In this document: piece by piece, positions 42,669 through 51,373 of the stretch
Position numbering within the stretch: the first letter of the stretch is position 1
Layout: every line of letters begins with the position of its first letter
The notes under the pieces: model-generated
Told to the model about the DNA's origin: nothing
Seen by the model: only the letters and a program-made list of their open reading frames with translations
Database searches by the model: none
Assembly: GCF_021442385.1 (NCBI RefSeq)
Contig: NZ_MUZA01000013.1
Location: 62,001-126,000 of the forward strand
DNA length: 64,000 bases
From: Micromonospora sp. MH99
GTDB lineage: Bacteria > Actinomycetota > Actinomycetes > Mycobacteriales > Micromonosporaceae
Reading direction: 5' to 3'
Program-made: the position numbers and the translations under genes

Positions 42669-43331
42669 TCAGTCCACGAGGGAGCGGCAGTTCATCGGGG
42701 CGTCCTTGGGCACCAGAGCCCAGGCCACCTTCTCGTAGCCCGCGCCCTTGTGCACCGGGAAGACGCTGAAGTGCAGGATGCTGCCCTTCGGCATCTTCGA
42801 CGGCGCGATCACCCACTCCGAGTCACCGAACACGCCGTCCTCGTTGGCCCCGGGGATCCGGTCGAACGTCAGGACCTCCTTGATCTGGGGCAGTTCCGCA
42901 CCCTTGGGCGTGCACAGGAGATCCGCCTTGACGACGGACGGAACGCCCGCGTCGGCAAGCGCCTTCTCCAGCGCATCGGGATTGATCACCTGCTTGGACC
43001 GCAGGCGCAGCTGCACCGAGCCGTCCGCCTTCTTGACCACCGAGAACGCCGCCGGTTCCATGGCCGGCGCCGTGACGGCGTCACCCGCCGAGGCCGTGGT
43101 GCCGCCGGCAGCGGTGCTGCCGGCCGTCGACGAGCCGGAACTGCCGAAGCCCAACGGCACAGCCAGCGCGATGGCGGCCAGGGCGGCGAGCCCGCCGCCG
43201 GCGGCCACACCGAGCACGCCACGGTTACGCCGGCGTGCGTGGCCCCGCGCCTCGATCGCCTCGACCGGACGGTCCATCCGCACGCCGGAGAGAGTTTTCC
43301 TCATCGCGTTGAGCACCTCATCCTCGTTCAT
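42669..43331 (-). CDS. Single-pass membrane protein encoded with a sigma factor (anti-sigma-like position)
   Basis: The 220-residue product has an N-terminal cytoplasmic part of 37 residues, one helix (VLGVAAGGGLAALAAIALAVPLG), a Ser/Gly/Thr linker and an outer domain of about 130 residues with two cysteines. The arrangement, and the start eight bases after the sigma factor's stop, are those of anti-sigma factors or their small sensor relatives, but no ZAS zinc motif is present and the cytoplasmic part is very short. It may be a sigma-controlled surface protein. Confidence 0.6.
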   Translation of the reverse strand: MNEDEVLNAMRKTLSGVRMDRPVEAIEARGHARRRNRGVLGVAAGGGLAALAAIALAVPLGFGSSGSSTAGSTAAGGTTASAGDAVTAPAMEPAAFSVVKKADGSVQLRLRSKQVINPDALEKALADAGVPSVVKADLLCTPKGAELPQIKEVLTFDRIPGANEDGVFGDSEWVIAPSKMPKGSILHFSVFPVHKGAGYEKVAWALVPKDAPMNCRSLVD

Positions 43332-43339
43332 TTCGAGTC

Positions 43340-43843
43340 CTAACTGGTCACGGGCACGAATTGCGCCCGCAGGGCCGCTGTGGCGCGAGACAGGTGGACC
43401 GCTACGGTCCGCGGTGAGATGCCCAGTTCGTGGGCCACGGTGTTGGTGTCCAGGTCAAGCCAGACCCGCAAAACGATCACCTCGCGTTGCCGCTTCGGTA
43501 GCTGGCGAATGGCGCTCAGCATCGCCTGGTCGACGTCGTGAACGTCGTCATCCGGCCGGGGCAGGTCGTGGCCGTCGAAGGCGACCTCGCGCCGACGACG
43601 CCGCCACCAGGAAACCCGGACGTTGAGGGCGGTGCGCACCACCCACGCCGTTGGTGCCGGATGCCGACTCACCTTCCGCCAGGATGCCCAGGCCCGCGCG
43701 AACGCCTCGGCGACCAGGTCCTCCGCCAACGCACGATCACCCGTACTGGCCAGTACGGCACGCAGGCAGTTGTCCCGGCAGCGCTGGTAGAAGTCCGCGA
43801 AGTCCTTCCGTTCTTGCTCCACACCTGGCACACGCATGAGCAC
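43340..43843 (-). CDS. ECF-type RNA polymerase sigma factor (SigE-like group)
   Basis: The 167-residue protein starts at GTG 43843 or ATG 43837. Region 2 is DFYQRCRDNCLRAVLASTGDRALAEDLVAEAFARAWASW, written here as separate motifs DRALAEDLVAEAFARAW and TAWVVRTALNVRVSWWRRR, and region 4 is IRQLPKRQREVIVLRVWLDL with HTH ELGISPRTVAVHLSRA. It matches the SigE/SigM-like ECF group frequent in actinomycetes. Its membrane partner gene follows after eight bases. No autoregulatory ECF promoter is clear to me upstream. Confidence 0.85.
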   Translation of the reverse strand: MLMRVPGVEQERKDFADFYQRCRDNCLRAVLASTGDRALAEDLVAEAFARAWASWRKVSRHPAPTAWVVRTALNVRVSWWRRRRREVAFDGHDLPRPDDDVHDVDQAMLSAIRQLPKRQREVIVLRVWLDLDTNTVAHELGISPRTVAVHLSRATAALRAQFVPVTS

Positions 43844-44015
43844 GGTGATTCATTTACCGCAGCCGGAAAAAGATTTGCACGGCACCCCTCGACGGGCCCC
43901 GGTGGTCGTGATGGCCGCAGGCCCCGCACACCGCGGCCCGACCGGCGAGCGGTATGGCCCGGTCGATGCGATCATGCCCTGGACTGAGCATGTTCATCGA
44001 TTGCAGGGGGCGACG

Positions 44016-45314
44016 GTGCACGGAAAAGACAGGTCAGCGACCCGACGGCGTACGCGCAGGTTCGTGGCCGGCGCGGTGGGCGCGTTGGCGGTGCTGGCCA
44101 CCGTTCCGGCACCCGCGCGGGCCGCCAGTTGGACCCCGGTCCGGGTGGTGTCCGAGGCCGGCTGGAGCGGGCAGGACCAACCCTTCGTGGCGGTCGACCG
44201 CGACGGTGACTCGCTGCTCGCCTGGGCGGGTTGCGACAGCAGCGCGAGCGGCTGCTACGACCAGGTCAAGACGCAGACCGTCTCCGCCGACGGCGTGTGG
44301 GGCCCGATCCAGACCCTCTCGCCGCGCGGCGCCGTGGCGTCCTGGCCCAAGATCGCCTCCGACGACGACGGCGACTCCGCAGTGGTGTGGACGCAGGACA
44401 GCCTCGTGGTGGGCCGCCGGGTGTCCGCGGCGGGCGAACCGGGTCCGTTGCAGACGATCGCGACCTGGAGCGCGACCAGTCCGGCTGTCGCGGTGGACCC
44501 CACGGGTCAGGCGCTGGTCACCTGGACGGAGATCCGCGACGGCGGGTTCATCACGAAGGCTCGCTACTTCGCCGCGGACAGCTCCCTCGGGCCGGAGCTG
44601 ACCCTCGGCGTGGGCGCCGACCAGCCCGTCGTGGCCATGGACCGCACCGGAACGGCCCTGGTCGCCTGGACCGAGAACTACGAGCGGGTGGTCGCGCGGC
44701 GGGTCCGCCCGGAGGGTGTGTCCGCCCCGCGCGCGATCGCCGGGGCGGGCACCGACATCCGGTACGGCAGCGTCTCGGTCGCCCTGGACCGCGACGGGGA
44801 CGCCGTGATCAGTTACCGGTGGTCGAAGGCGGGTGCGCCTCCTCGCCTGCGGGTGCGCCACTACAGCCACACCGACACGCTGGGCAGCGTCATCAGCGTG
44901 TCGCCGGCCACCCACGAGCTGACCCTGCACGACGAACTGGCCGCCGACCTGGACGGCGACGCGGTGCTGACCTGGGGCCGCTGGACCCCGGAGGGCACCC
45001 AGGTGTTCGGTCGCACGATCTCCAGCACCGGCGCCCTGGGCGCGGTGACCAGGCTCGGTGTCGGCGACTGGCCGAAGGTCGCCCTGGACGACGACGGGGA
45101 CGGCCTGGTCACGTGGAACTCGCCCAGCCCGGACTTCTCGACCACACGGGTACAGGCCAGGACGATCGGGCCGGACGGCGCGTTCGGCGCGGCCGAGATC
45201 CTCTCCCCGGACGGGCGCTTCGCGCAGCCCGCGTCCAGTCCGACGGGCCGCTTCTCGGTGATCTGGCAGAAGAGCACCTACGAGTACGACATCCGGGTGC
45301 GCTTCAGCCAGTAG
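44016..45314 (+). CDS. Secreted repeat protein, probable beta-propeller
   Basis: From GTG 44016 (AGGGGG six bases upstream) the 432-residue protein has a Tat-like or Sec signal (TRRRTRRFVAGAVGALAVLATVPAPARA) and then about eight copies of a 45-residue unit ending V-A-x-D-x-x-G-x-A-L-V-x-W: VAVDRDGDSLLAW, IASDDDGDSAVVWT, VAVDPTGQALVTWT, VAMDRTGTALVAWT, VALDRDGDAVISY, AADLDGDAVLTW, VALDDDGDGLVTW and SSPTGRFSVIWQ. The DxDGD loops may bind calcium. A sevenfold or eightfold propeller is likely; ligand and role are unknown. Confidence 0.65.
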   Translation: MHGKDRSATRRRTRRFVAGAVGALAVLATVPAPARAASWTPVRVVSEAGWSGQDQPFVAVDRDGDSLLAWAGCDSSASGCYDQVKTQTVSADGVWGPIQTLSPRGAVASWPKIASDDDGDSAVVWTQDSLVVGRRVSAAGEPGPLQTIATWSATSPAVAVDPTGQALVTWTEIRDGGFITKARYFAADSSLGPELTLGVGADQPVVAMDRTGTALVAWTENYERVVARRVRPEGVSAPRAIAGAGTDIRYGSVSVALDRDGDAVISYRWSKAGAPPRLRVRHYSHTDTLGSVISVSPATHELTLHDELAADLDGDAVLTWGRWTPEGTQVFGRTISSTGALGAVTRLGVGDWPKVALDDDGDGLVTWNSPSPDFSTTRVQARTIGPDGAFGAAEILSPDGRFAQPASSPTGRFSVIWQKSTYEYDIRVRFSQ

Positions 45315-45331
45315 ACGAGTCGGCACAGCAG

Positions 45332-45367
45332 AACGCCCTGGCGGGGAATGATCCCCGCCAGGGCGTT
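45332..45367. terminator. Terminator between the repeat protein gene and tRNA-Ala
   Basis: A perfect 16-bp stem (AACGCCCTGGCGGGGA and complement) with a 4-base loop begins 18 bases after the repeat protein's stop. A TTT run falls at the stem end, and it can serve both the plus-strand gene and the minus-strand tRNA. Confidence 0.88.
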
Positions 45368-45376
45368 TCGCAAGGG

Positions 45377-45449
45377 TGGAGCCGAGGGGACTCGAACCCC
45401 TGACCCCCACACTGCCAGTGTGGTGCGCTACCAGCTGCGCCACGGCCCC
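45377..45449 (-). tRNA. tRNA-Ala (anticodon GGC)
   Basis: The minus strand folds as a 73-base cloverleaf: acceptor GGGGCCG with CGGCTCC (one G-U pair), D-arm GCGC, anticodon stem CCACA/TGTGG around loop CTGGCAG (anticodon GGC), T-arm AGGGG-TTCGAGT-CCCCT, discriminator A. The terminal CCA is not encoded. It reads the GCC codon, the most used alanine codon in GC-rich genomes. Confidence 0.95.
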
Positions 45450-45482
45450 TTGCTGTCGTCCCGGTCGCCCGGGCACTGGGAA

Positions 45483-45511
45483 ACTATACACAGACCGGCC
45501 GGCATGGTCAT
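45483..45511 (-). promoter_or_regulatory. Predicted promoter of tRNA-Ala
   Basis: On the minus strand ATGACC (45511-45506) and TATAGT (45488-45483) are 17 bases apart. The -10 box matches five of six consensus bases, and the distance to the tRNA 5' end (about 34 bases) fits a short leader removed by RNase P. Confidence 0.6.
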
Positions 45512-45535
45512 CTCGCGGGGTCCCGCCCGGCCGGG

Positions 45536-46126
45536 TCAGTTGAGGGCCACGTCCGGCGGGAAGTGGGCGACGGCGGCCATCATGCCGCCCTGCCGGCGCA
45601 GCACCATCGGCCACAGGTCGTCGGGGCGGTCGACGAAGGCATCGCCGGGCAGAGCGTCCAGCAGGAACCAGGACCCGTCGGCGATCTCCTGCTCCAACTG
45701 CCCGCTGCCCCAGCCGGAGTAGCCGGCGAAGACCCGGATGCCGCCGATGCTCTCGCGCAGCTTCTCCGGGTCGACCGAGAGGTCGATCGTGCCGACCGCG
45801 CCGGAGACCTGGTGAAAGCCCTTGAGCCGGCGCAGCGGTTGCCGCATCCGGGCCAGGCAGATCGCCGAGTCGGGCTGCACCGGGCCGCCCTCGAAGAGCA
45901 CCGCGGGGTGGCGGGCCAGGTCACTCCAGTCACCCAGCACCTCGGCGACCGGCACCTCGGTCGCCCGGTTCAGGACCACGCCGAGCGCGCCACCCGGCTC
46001 GTGGGCGACCAGCAGCACCACCGTACGGTCGAAGTTCGGGTCTTTGAGCGCCGGAGTCGCGACCAGCAGCCGCCCGGTCATCGACTCCATCGCTCGTCCG
46101 CCGATCGCCTGGCCCTCTCCCTGCAT
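45536..46126 (-). CDS. YqgE/AlgH-family protein
   Basis: The 196-residue protein has the compact YqgE/AlgH fold: GRLLVATPALKDPNFDRTVVLLVAHEPGGALGVVLNR split here as LVATPALKDPNFDRTVVLL and GALGVVLNRAT, then VLFEGGPVQPDSAICL and GIRVFAGYSGWGSGQLEQEI. It is conserved in most bacteria with no settled function; the AlgH name comes from alginate regulation in Pseudomonas. ATG 46126 is used; ATG 46087 is a plausible shorter start. Confidence 0.88.
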   Translation of the reverse strand: MQGEGQAIGGRAMESMTGRLLVATPALKDPNFDRTVVLLVAHEPGGALGVVLNRATEVPVAEVLGDWSDLARHPAVLFEGGPVQPDSAICLARMRQPLRRLKGFHQVSGAVGTIDLSVDPEKLRESIGGIRVFAGYSGWGSGQLEQEIADGSWFLLDALPGDAFVDRPDDLWPMVLRRQGGMMAAVAHFPPDVALN

Positions 46127-46298
46127 CTCACCTACCCGTCAGCCGTGAGCCCGCGCCGGGGACCCGTCATTCGCCGGACCCGCACGGTGCATCGGGATCA
46201 GCCGCGCTGTCAACGCCATGCCTGGCACCATAGCCTGCGTCCCCGGTGCTGGCTAAGGTCTGACCGGCGGGTGATCGGACAGTTGCGACGGAGGTTCC

Positions 46299-47099
46299 AT
46301 GGCACCGACGGCGGACCTCGCGGTGATCGGCGGCTCCGGCCTGTACGCCCTCCTCGACGGCACCCCGCATGAGCTGGGCACCCCTTACGGTCCGCCCTCG
46401 GACGCGGTGACCATTGCGGAGGTGGCCGGGCGGCGGGTCGCGTTCCTGCCCCGGCACGGTTCCGACCACCGGTACCCGCCGCACCGGATCCCGTACCGGG
46501 CCAACATGTGGGCACTGCGGTCCCTCGGCGTACGCCAGGTGTTGGCGCCGTGCGCTGTCGGTGGGCTGCGTCCGGAGCTGGGGCCGGGCACGTTCGTGGT
46601 GCCGGACCAGCTCATCGACCGCACCAGCGGGCGCGTGCAGACCTACTACGACGAGGGCGCGGTGCACGTGCCGTTCGCCGACCCGTACTGCCCGCGGGGC
46701 CGGCACGCGCTGCTCGCCGCGGCGGCTTCCCGGGACGTCACGGCGGTGGACGGCGGGACGGTGGTGGTGGTCGAGGGTCCACGGTTCTCCACCCGTGCCG
46801 AGTCCCGCTGGTTCGCGTCCATCGGCGGCACTGTCGTGAACATGACTGGCCACCCGGAGGCGGTGCTCGCCCGGGAGATGGCGCTCTGCTACTCGTCCAT
46901 CGCGTTGATCACCGACCTGGACGCCGGGGTGCAGGCGGGCGAGTCGGTGACCCAGGACGAGGTGTTCCGGGTCTTCGCGGCCAACACCGAGCGCCTGCGG
47001 GACGTGCTGCTGGACGCGGTGGCGGCGCTGCCCGCCGAGCAGGACTGTGCGTGCGGCCGGGCGCTGGACGGCATCACACTGCCCTTCGCGCTGCCCTGA
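46299..47099 (+). CDS. mtnP: S-methyl-5'-thioadenosine/thioinosine phosphorylase
   Basis: The 266-residue protein (ATG 46299, GGAGG upstream) has the PNP/MTAP fold: LAVIGGSGLY phosphate loop, LPRHGSDHRYPPHRIPYRAN, ACAVGGLRPELGPGT-type stretch (here APCAVGGLRPELGPGTFVVP), and the substrate motif VNMTGHPEAVLAREM. These enzymes split methylthioadenosine, a by-product of polyamine synthesis and other SAM reactions, into adenine and methylthioribose 1-phosphate. MTA versus methylthioinosine specificity cannot be settled by eye. It is monocistronic by spacing. Confidence 0.82.
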   Translation: MAPTADLAVIGGSGLYALLDGTPHELGTPYGPPSDAVTIAEVAGRRVAFLPRHGSDHRYPPHRIPYRANMWALRSLGVRQVLAPCAVGGLRPELGPGTFVVPDQLIDRTSGRVQTYYDEGAVHVPFADPYCPRGRHALLAAAASRDVTAVDGGTVVVVEGPRFSTRAESRWFASIGGTVVNMTGHPEAVLAREMALCYSSIALITDLDAGVQAGESVTQDEVFRVFAANTERLRDVLLDAVAALPAEQDCACGRALDGITLPFALP

Positions 47100-47241
47100 C
47101 CTGCGCCGCACGCGGCCCGGCGGGTGAGCCGGACCGCTGACGGCCGGGAAACGCCCGAAAGGTACGTCACATCCCGATAGATTCGGCTGATCGGGAGGGC
47201 GGCCACGGTCGCCCCTGCGCGCGACACGGAGGCAGGTGACG

Positions 47242-48837
47242 ATGGCAACGGTCCGGGACGCGACGTACGACGTGCTCCGCACCCTCGGCATGACCACCGT
47301 CTTCGGCAACCCCGGCTCCACCGAGGAACCGTTCCTGCGGGACTTCCCGGCCGACTTCCACTACGTGCACGCGTTGCAGGAGGCCACGGCGGTGGCGATG
47401 GCCGACGGGTACGCCCAGGCGGCGGGCCGGCCGACGCACGTCAACCTGCACACCGCCCCGGGAATGGGCAACGGGATGGGCAACCTGGTCACCGCCTGGC
47501 ACAACAAGACGCCCCTGATCGTCACCGCCGGCCAGCAGACCCGGGAGATGCTGCTGCTGGAGCCCCGGCTGACCAACCGACGGGCGGTCGAGCTGCCCGA
47601 GCCGTACGTCAAGTGGAGCTACGAGCCGGTCCGCGCGCAGGACATTCCGGCGGCGCTGCTGCGGGCATACGCGACAGCCGTGCAGCCGCCCGCCGGGCCG
47701 GTCTTCCTCTCCCTGCCGATGGACGACTGGGCCCAGCCCGCCGAGGCGCCTCCCGCGTCGCGCTCGGTGGCTACCCGCTTCGGGCCGGATCCGCAGCGGT
47801 TGGACATGTTCGCGCGGGTGCTGGCCGAGAGCCGCAATCCGGTGCTGGTGTTCGGGCCCGGCGTGGACCGCTCCGGCAGCTGGCCGGCGGCCGTCGCCCT
47901 GGCCGAGCGGCTGGCCGCACCGGTCTGGTCGGCCCCCGCACCGGAACGGGCCGTGTTCCCGGAGGATCACCCGCAGTTCCGCGGGGTCCTGCCGTTCGCC
48001 ATCAGGCCGCTGGCCGAAGCGTTGCAGGGGCACGACACCGTCCTGGTCGTCGGCGCCCCGGTGTTCCGCTACTACCCGCACGTCCCGGGCGACCACCTGC
48101 CCGAGGGCGCCCGCCTGCTGCACGTCACGGACGACCCGGACGAGGCCGCCCGCGCTCCGGTCGGGGACAGCCTGCTCGGCGACCCCGGGCTGACCCTCGC
48201 CGCGCTGCTCGACAGGCTTCCGGCCGCCGACCGGCAGCCGCCGACGCCGCGCGCCGCTCCGCAGCCCCCGGAGGTCACCGTTCCGCTGAGCGCCGACGCG
48301 ATGTTCGCCGCGCTGGCCGCGCACTGGCCGGCCGACGGCGTACTGGTCCAGGAGTCACCGTCCAACCTGTCCGCACTGCGCCGCCACCTGCGCATCACCC
48401 GGCCGGCGTCGTACTTCACGATGGCCAGCGGCGGGCTCGGCTACGGCCTGCCGGCCGCGATCGGGGTGGCGCTGGCCGAGCGGGACACCGGGCGTCGCCG
48501 GCCGGTGGTGGCGGTGATCGGCGACGGCTCGTTCCACTACTCGGTGCAGGCGCTGTGGACCGCCGCGCGCCTGGCACTGCCCGTGGTGGTCGTCGTCCCG
48601 GTCAATCAGCAGTACGCGATCCTCAAGGCGTTCGCCGAGCTGAAGAACACTCCCGGGGTGCCCGGCCTGGACCTGCCGGGGTTGGACGTCACCGCCATCG
48701 CAGCCGGCTACGGCTGCGCCACCGAGGTGGTGCAGACCCCCGACCAGCTCGGCGCCGCCCTCGCCGCCGGCCTGCGCGCCGAGGGACCCACGGTGCTGCC
48801 GGTGCCGATCAGCACCGACGTGCCCACGATCCTCTGA
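47242..48837 (+). CDS. Benzoylformate decarboxylase-like ThDP enzyme
   Basis: The 531-residue protein starts at ATG 47242 (GGAGG nine bases upstream). The N-terminal PYR domain has FGNPGSTEEPFLRDFP, the cofactor glutamate in LQEATAVAMADGYAQ, and LHTAPGMGNGMGNLVTAW, which resembles the active-site His loop of MdlC. The C-terminal PP domain has the GDG...N motif in VIGDGSFHYSVQALW ending in VVPVNQQY. Benzoylformate decarboxylases form aldehydes from aryl 2-keto acids in mandelate pathways. No other mandelate gene is near, so the substrate is open. A TCCCGAT-n11-ATCGGGA dyad at 47172-47196 lies upstream. Confidence 0.8.
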   Translation: MATVRDATYDVLRTLGMTTVFGNPGSTEEPFLRDFPADFHYVHALQEATAVAMADGYAQAAGRPTHVNLHTAPGMGNGMGNLVTAWHNKTPLIVTAGQQTREMLLLEPRLTNRRAVELPEPYVKWSYEPVRAQDIPAALLRAYATAVQPPAGPVFLSLPMDDWAQPAEAPPASRSVATRFGPDPQRLDMFARVLAESRNPVLVFGPGVDRSGSWPAAVALAERLAAPVWSAPAPERAVFPEDHPQFRGVLPFAIRPLAEALQGHDTVLVVGAPVFRYYPHVPGDHLPEGARLLHVTDDPDEAARAPVGDSLLGDPGLTLAALLDRLPAADRQPPTPRAAPQPPEVTVPLSADAMFAALAAHWPADGVLVQESPSNLSALRRHLRITRPASYFTMASGGLGYGLPAAIGVALAERDTGRRRPVVAVIGDGSFHYSVQALWTAARLALPVVVVVPVNQQYAILKAFAELKNTPGVPGLDLPGLDVTAIAAGYGCATEVVQTPDQLGAALAAGLRAEGPTVLPVPISTDVPTIL

Positions 48838-48856
48838 TCGAGCCCTCCGCAGGCCG

Positions 48857-49804
48857 TCAGCGGGCCGCGATCGTCAGCGGGGCGCCGGTGAAGACGTCCA
48901 GCACCGGCCGCGCCCCCAGCGGGGCGGTCAGGGTGACGGTGACCGGCTCCAGCTTGAGCACGTCGGTACACACGCCGGCGGCCCGGGTGACGGCGCCACC
49001 GACGACGACCACGTCCGGCCGTTCCGACACCACCGGGGTGATGTCGGTGTCGCACGCGCCGACGCCGAGCCGGACGGTCACCCGAGCGCCGTCCACCGCC
49101 ACCATGTCCTGGGCGGCCACCAGACCTTCCGGCAGGGGCTGGGTCGGCGTGGGCGCCGAGGGGACGGGCGTGACGGCCGTCGGCGCGACGGCGAGCTGGG
49201 CGACCGGGGTGGCCAGCTCCTCCACCGTGAACAGCCAGGCCGGCACCTGCGCCTCACCGCGACTCGTGCGGACCGGGACGGCACCGAGGGTCACCCCGGT
49301 GACGGTCAGCGGAAGGCAGGCTGTCTCCGTCGTGCTGGTCGCCCAGCCGTCCGGTCCGGGTTCGACTGTGGGACCGCCGGGAGTCGGCAGACCGGGCCGC
49401 TTCGGCCGTCCGGGGCAGGGCAGCGGGTCACCCCGGTCGAGCTGCCGGTACGCCTCGGCCGCGCTGACCAGCGGCAGGGTCAACCGCCCGTCCGGAAACC
49501 GGATCTCGGCACCGACGCGGGTGGGTGGGATGGCGACCTGGGCGCGGTACCAGCCGGCCCGGAAGGCCGTCTCGGTGTCGGGCGTGAAGCGCGGGTCGCC
49601 GGTGAGCACCGTCGGCCCCTGCAGGGGGACGTAGCCGTCACGCCAGCCGGGGCCGGGCCGCCACGCCGCGGCGACCGCGCTGGCCCGTTGGTCGAAGGCG
49701 CTGTGCGCCGTCGTGGTGGGCCCGGCGGCGGGCGTCGCGCCGGTCGCGGCGCAGCCCACCATGGACAGCAGCGGAAGTACGAGCAGCAGAACCGGTCGAC
49801 GCAT
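48857..49804 (-). CDS. Secreted lipoprotein of unknown function
   Basis: The 315-residue product starts with a lipoprotein signal, RRPVLLLVLPLLSMVGCAATG, with the lipobox L-S-M-V-G-C (Cys18). After an Ala/Thr-rich linker it has a beta-rich region with two cysteine pairs (LPCPG, TACLP, GACDTD, GVCTDV). I do not recognise a family. It is convergent with the ThDP enzyme gene. Confidence 0.65.
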   Translation of the reverse strand: MRRPVLLLVLPLLSMVGCAATGATPAAGPTTTAHSAFDQRASAVAAAWRPGPGWRDGYVPLQGPTVLTGDPRFTPDTETAFRAGWYRAQVAIPPTRVGAEIRFPDGRLTLPLVSAAEAYRQLDRGDPLPCPGRPKRPGLPTPGGPTVEPGPDGWATSTTETACLPLTVTGVTLGAVPVRTSRGEAQVPAWLFTVEELATPVAQLAVAPTAVTPVPSAPTPTQPLPEGLVAAQDMVAVDGARVTVRLGVGACDTDITPVVSERPDVVVVGGAVTRAAGVCTDVLKLEPVTVTLTAPLGARPVLDVFTGAPLTIAAR

Positions 49805-49848
49805 GCCAGGTTCGACGGGACCGCCGCCAGGTGGGTTCCCGCCTCGGC

Positions 49849-50337
49849 TCAGGTCTCGCCGCCCAGATCCGTCTGGTACGCCTGCCAGAGCAGATTGGCA
49901 CCTCGGCGCCGGTGTCGCGCGAGCGTCCGCAGCAGGTGCCCCGCCCGGCGGCGCAGTTCGTCCGGGCCGGCCTCGGACCGCTCGGCGACCCGCTGCACGG
50001 CCAGGATCGCGGCGACGATCGCGCCGTGCTCCCGGGTCAGCAGCCGGATGCCGTGATCGAGGCGGGGCGAGTGGGTGAGCAGCTCCCGATAAAGCCCGGC
50101 CGGCCCTTCGGTGACCCGGACGTGCTCGGCGAAGCCCTGCCCGACCGGACGCAGGCGAAGCAGCACGGTCTCGCGCCAGCTCGGCTCGGTCGTGGCGACC
50201 GCCACGGCACGGGCCAGGGCGTGCAGGTCGCCGGCGAGCCCGGCGGGCCCCGGCTCACCGGGGAGCCCGGTCGGATACGTGCGGGCGGCGGACGGCCGCG
50301 CGGCGGCTGACGGCTGCTGGATTCCACCGGTGACCAT
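49849..50337 (-). CDS. Small helical protein, possibly hemerythrin-like
   Basis: The 162-residue protein begins at ATG 50337 (GGAGG upstream). After a disordered N-terminus it is helical with a conserved-looking core HSPRLDHGIRLLTREHGAIVA...LRTLARHRRRGANLLWQAY and ends DLGGET. The His/Glu spacing in DHGIRLLTREH and the later RH pair resemble metal-binding HHE bundles, but ligands are incomplete. The function is unknown. Confidence 0.5.
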   Translation of the reverse strand: MVTGGIQQPSAAARPSAARTYPTGLPGEPGPAGLAGDLHALARAVAVATTEPSWRETVLLRLRPVGQGFAEHVRVTEGPAGLYRELLTHSPRLDHGIRLLTREHGAIVAAILAVQRVAERSEAGPDELRRRAGHLLRTLARHRRRGANLLWQAYQTDLGGET

Positions 50338-50488
50338 GGCACCTCCCGCGCGGGCTGCTATCCCATACCGTGATGGTGAACCCGCCCGTTCGCCCTGTCC
50401 AGAGGCGTCTGCTGCTCATCCGTCCCACTGGCAACAGCTGTTGCCCTGCGCCTCACCGGCACCCCGGGCACCGCCGTCAGCGGGCCGC

Positions 50489-51145
50489 TCAGGCGCTCGC
50501 CAGACGACGCAGGTCGGCGGCGACGGCGCGGGCCTCGTCACTGGGCTCCGCGCCGGGTCGGCCCGCCGCGAACGCGTCGGCGAGCGCGCGCAGCTCGGAC
50601 GGCGGCAGGACGGGCAGGCCCATCCCCTGCAGCGGGATGGTGACGCGGTGCCCACTGGCCCGATCGGTGACGACGATCCCCGGCGATCGACCCGCGCGAG
50701 CCGACGGGTCGGCCCCCAACTGCCCGGCGGAACGGGAGTCGACGTGGGCGATGGCGAGATCGACGGTACGACTGCGGATGGCGCCCCGCACCCGCACCCG
50801 GCTGCCGTCCAGCCATGCGGCCGTACGCAGCACCCGCAGCACCAGGTAGACGCCGAGCAGGACGAACGGCAGCCCGCACAGCCCGAGGAACGGTCCGGCC
50901 CCTCCCGAGCCGCTCGTGGACTCCCGCAGCGCGGGCGGCAGCATTCCGGGCGGCAGGTCGCGGGCCTCCTCGTAGGAAGCGAACCCGTCTCCCGGGCCGG
51001 TGAGGCGGCGCAGCAGCCCGCCGGCGAGCAGGGGCACCAGCACGAACGCCGCGCCGATCGCCGCGACGAGGACCCCGGTCACCACCGCGACCGTGCGCTG
51101 ACCGGCCGACGCGCCGACCGACAGGCGCAGCTGCTGGTTCGTCAC
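50489..51145 (-). CDS. Two-helix membrane protein with PH-like C-terminal region
   Basis: From GTG 51145 the 218-residue product has a helix (VAVVTGVLVAAIGAAFVLVPLLAGGLL), a loop, a second helix (GPFLGLCGLPFVLLGVYLVLRVL), then a cytoplasmic domain of strands (DGSRVRVRGAIRSRTVDLAIAHV, GIVVTDRASGHRVTIPLQG) ending in an Ala/Arg helix. The latter part resembles small membrane-tethered PH-like domains. Function unknown. The frame can be read back to 51520, but that part crosses the ssrA 3' end and is not coding. Confidence 0.6.
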   Translation of the reverse strand: MTNQQLRLSVGASAGQRTVAVVTGVLVAAIGAAFVLVPLLAGGLLRRLTGPGDGFASYEEARDLPPGMLPPALRESTSGSGGAGPFLGLCGLPFVLLGVYLVLRVLRTAAWLDGSRVRVRGAIRSRTVDLAIAHVDSRSAGQLGADPSARAGRSPGIVVTDRASGHRVTIPLQGMGLPVLPPSELRALADAFAAGRPGAEPSDEARAVAADLRRLASA

Positions 51146-51218
51146 AGCGGCAGCGTAGGCGGCGGCGCCCCGCCCGCGGTGCCCGGGCGTCGGTGTCGGT
51201 GCCGTCCGCCGCCCCCGG

Positions 51219-51294
51219 TGATCCACTCCAGGTCGCGGAGGTGGGCGTGTCAGGACGGTCGGATACCGCCACATCGGCGAGGTGGAGTGGATCA
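51219..51294. repeat. Intergenic dyad repeat, type C, copy 1
   Basis: Arms at 51219-51236 (TGATCCACTCCAGGTCGC) and 51277-51294 pair at 16 of 18 bases around a 40-base centre. It lies between ssrA and the membrane protein gene and shares its TGATC-x-ACTCC arm with the element at 60321-60397. Confidence 0.6.
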
Positions 51295-51373
51295 TTCGCC
51301 CTGCCTCGCTCGGTGGCGTCGGCGGATACGACGATGCGCCCCGGCCGGTGGGCCGGGGCGCATCGCTTCGAGG

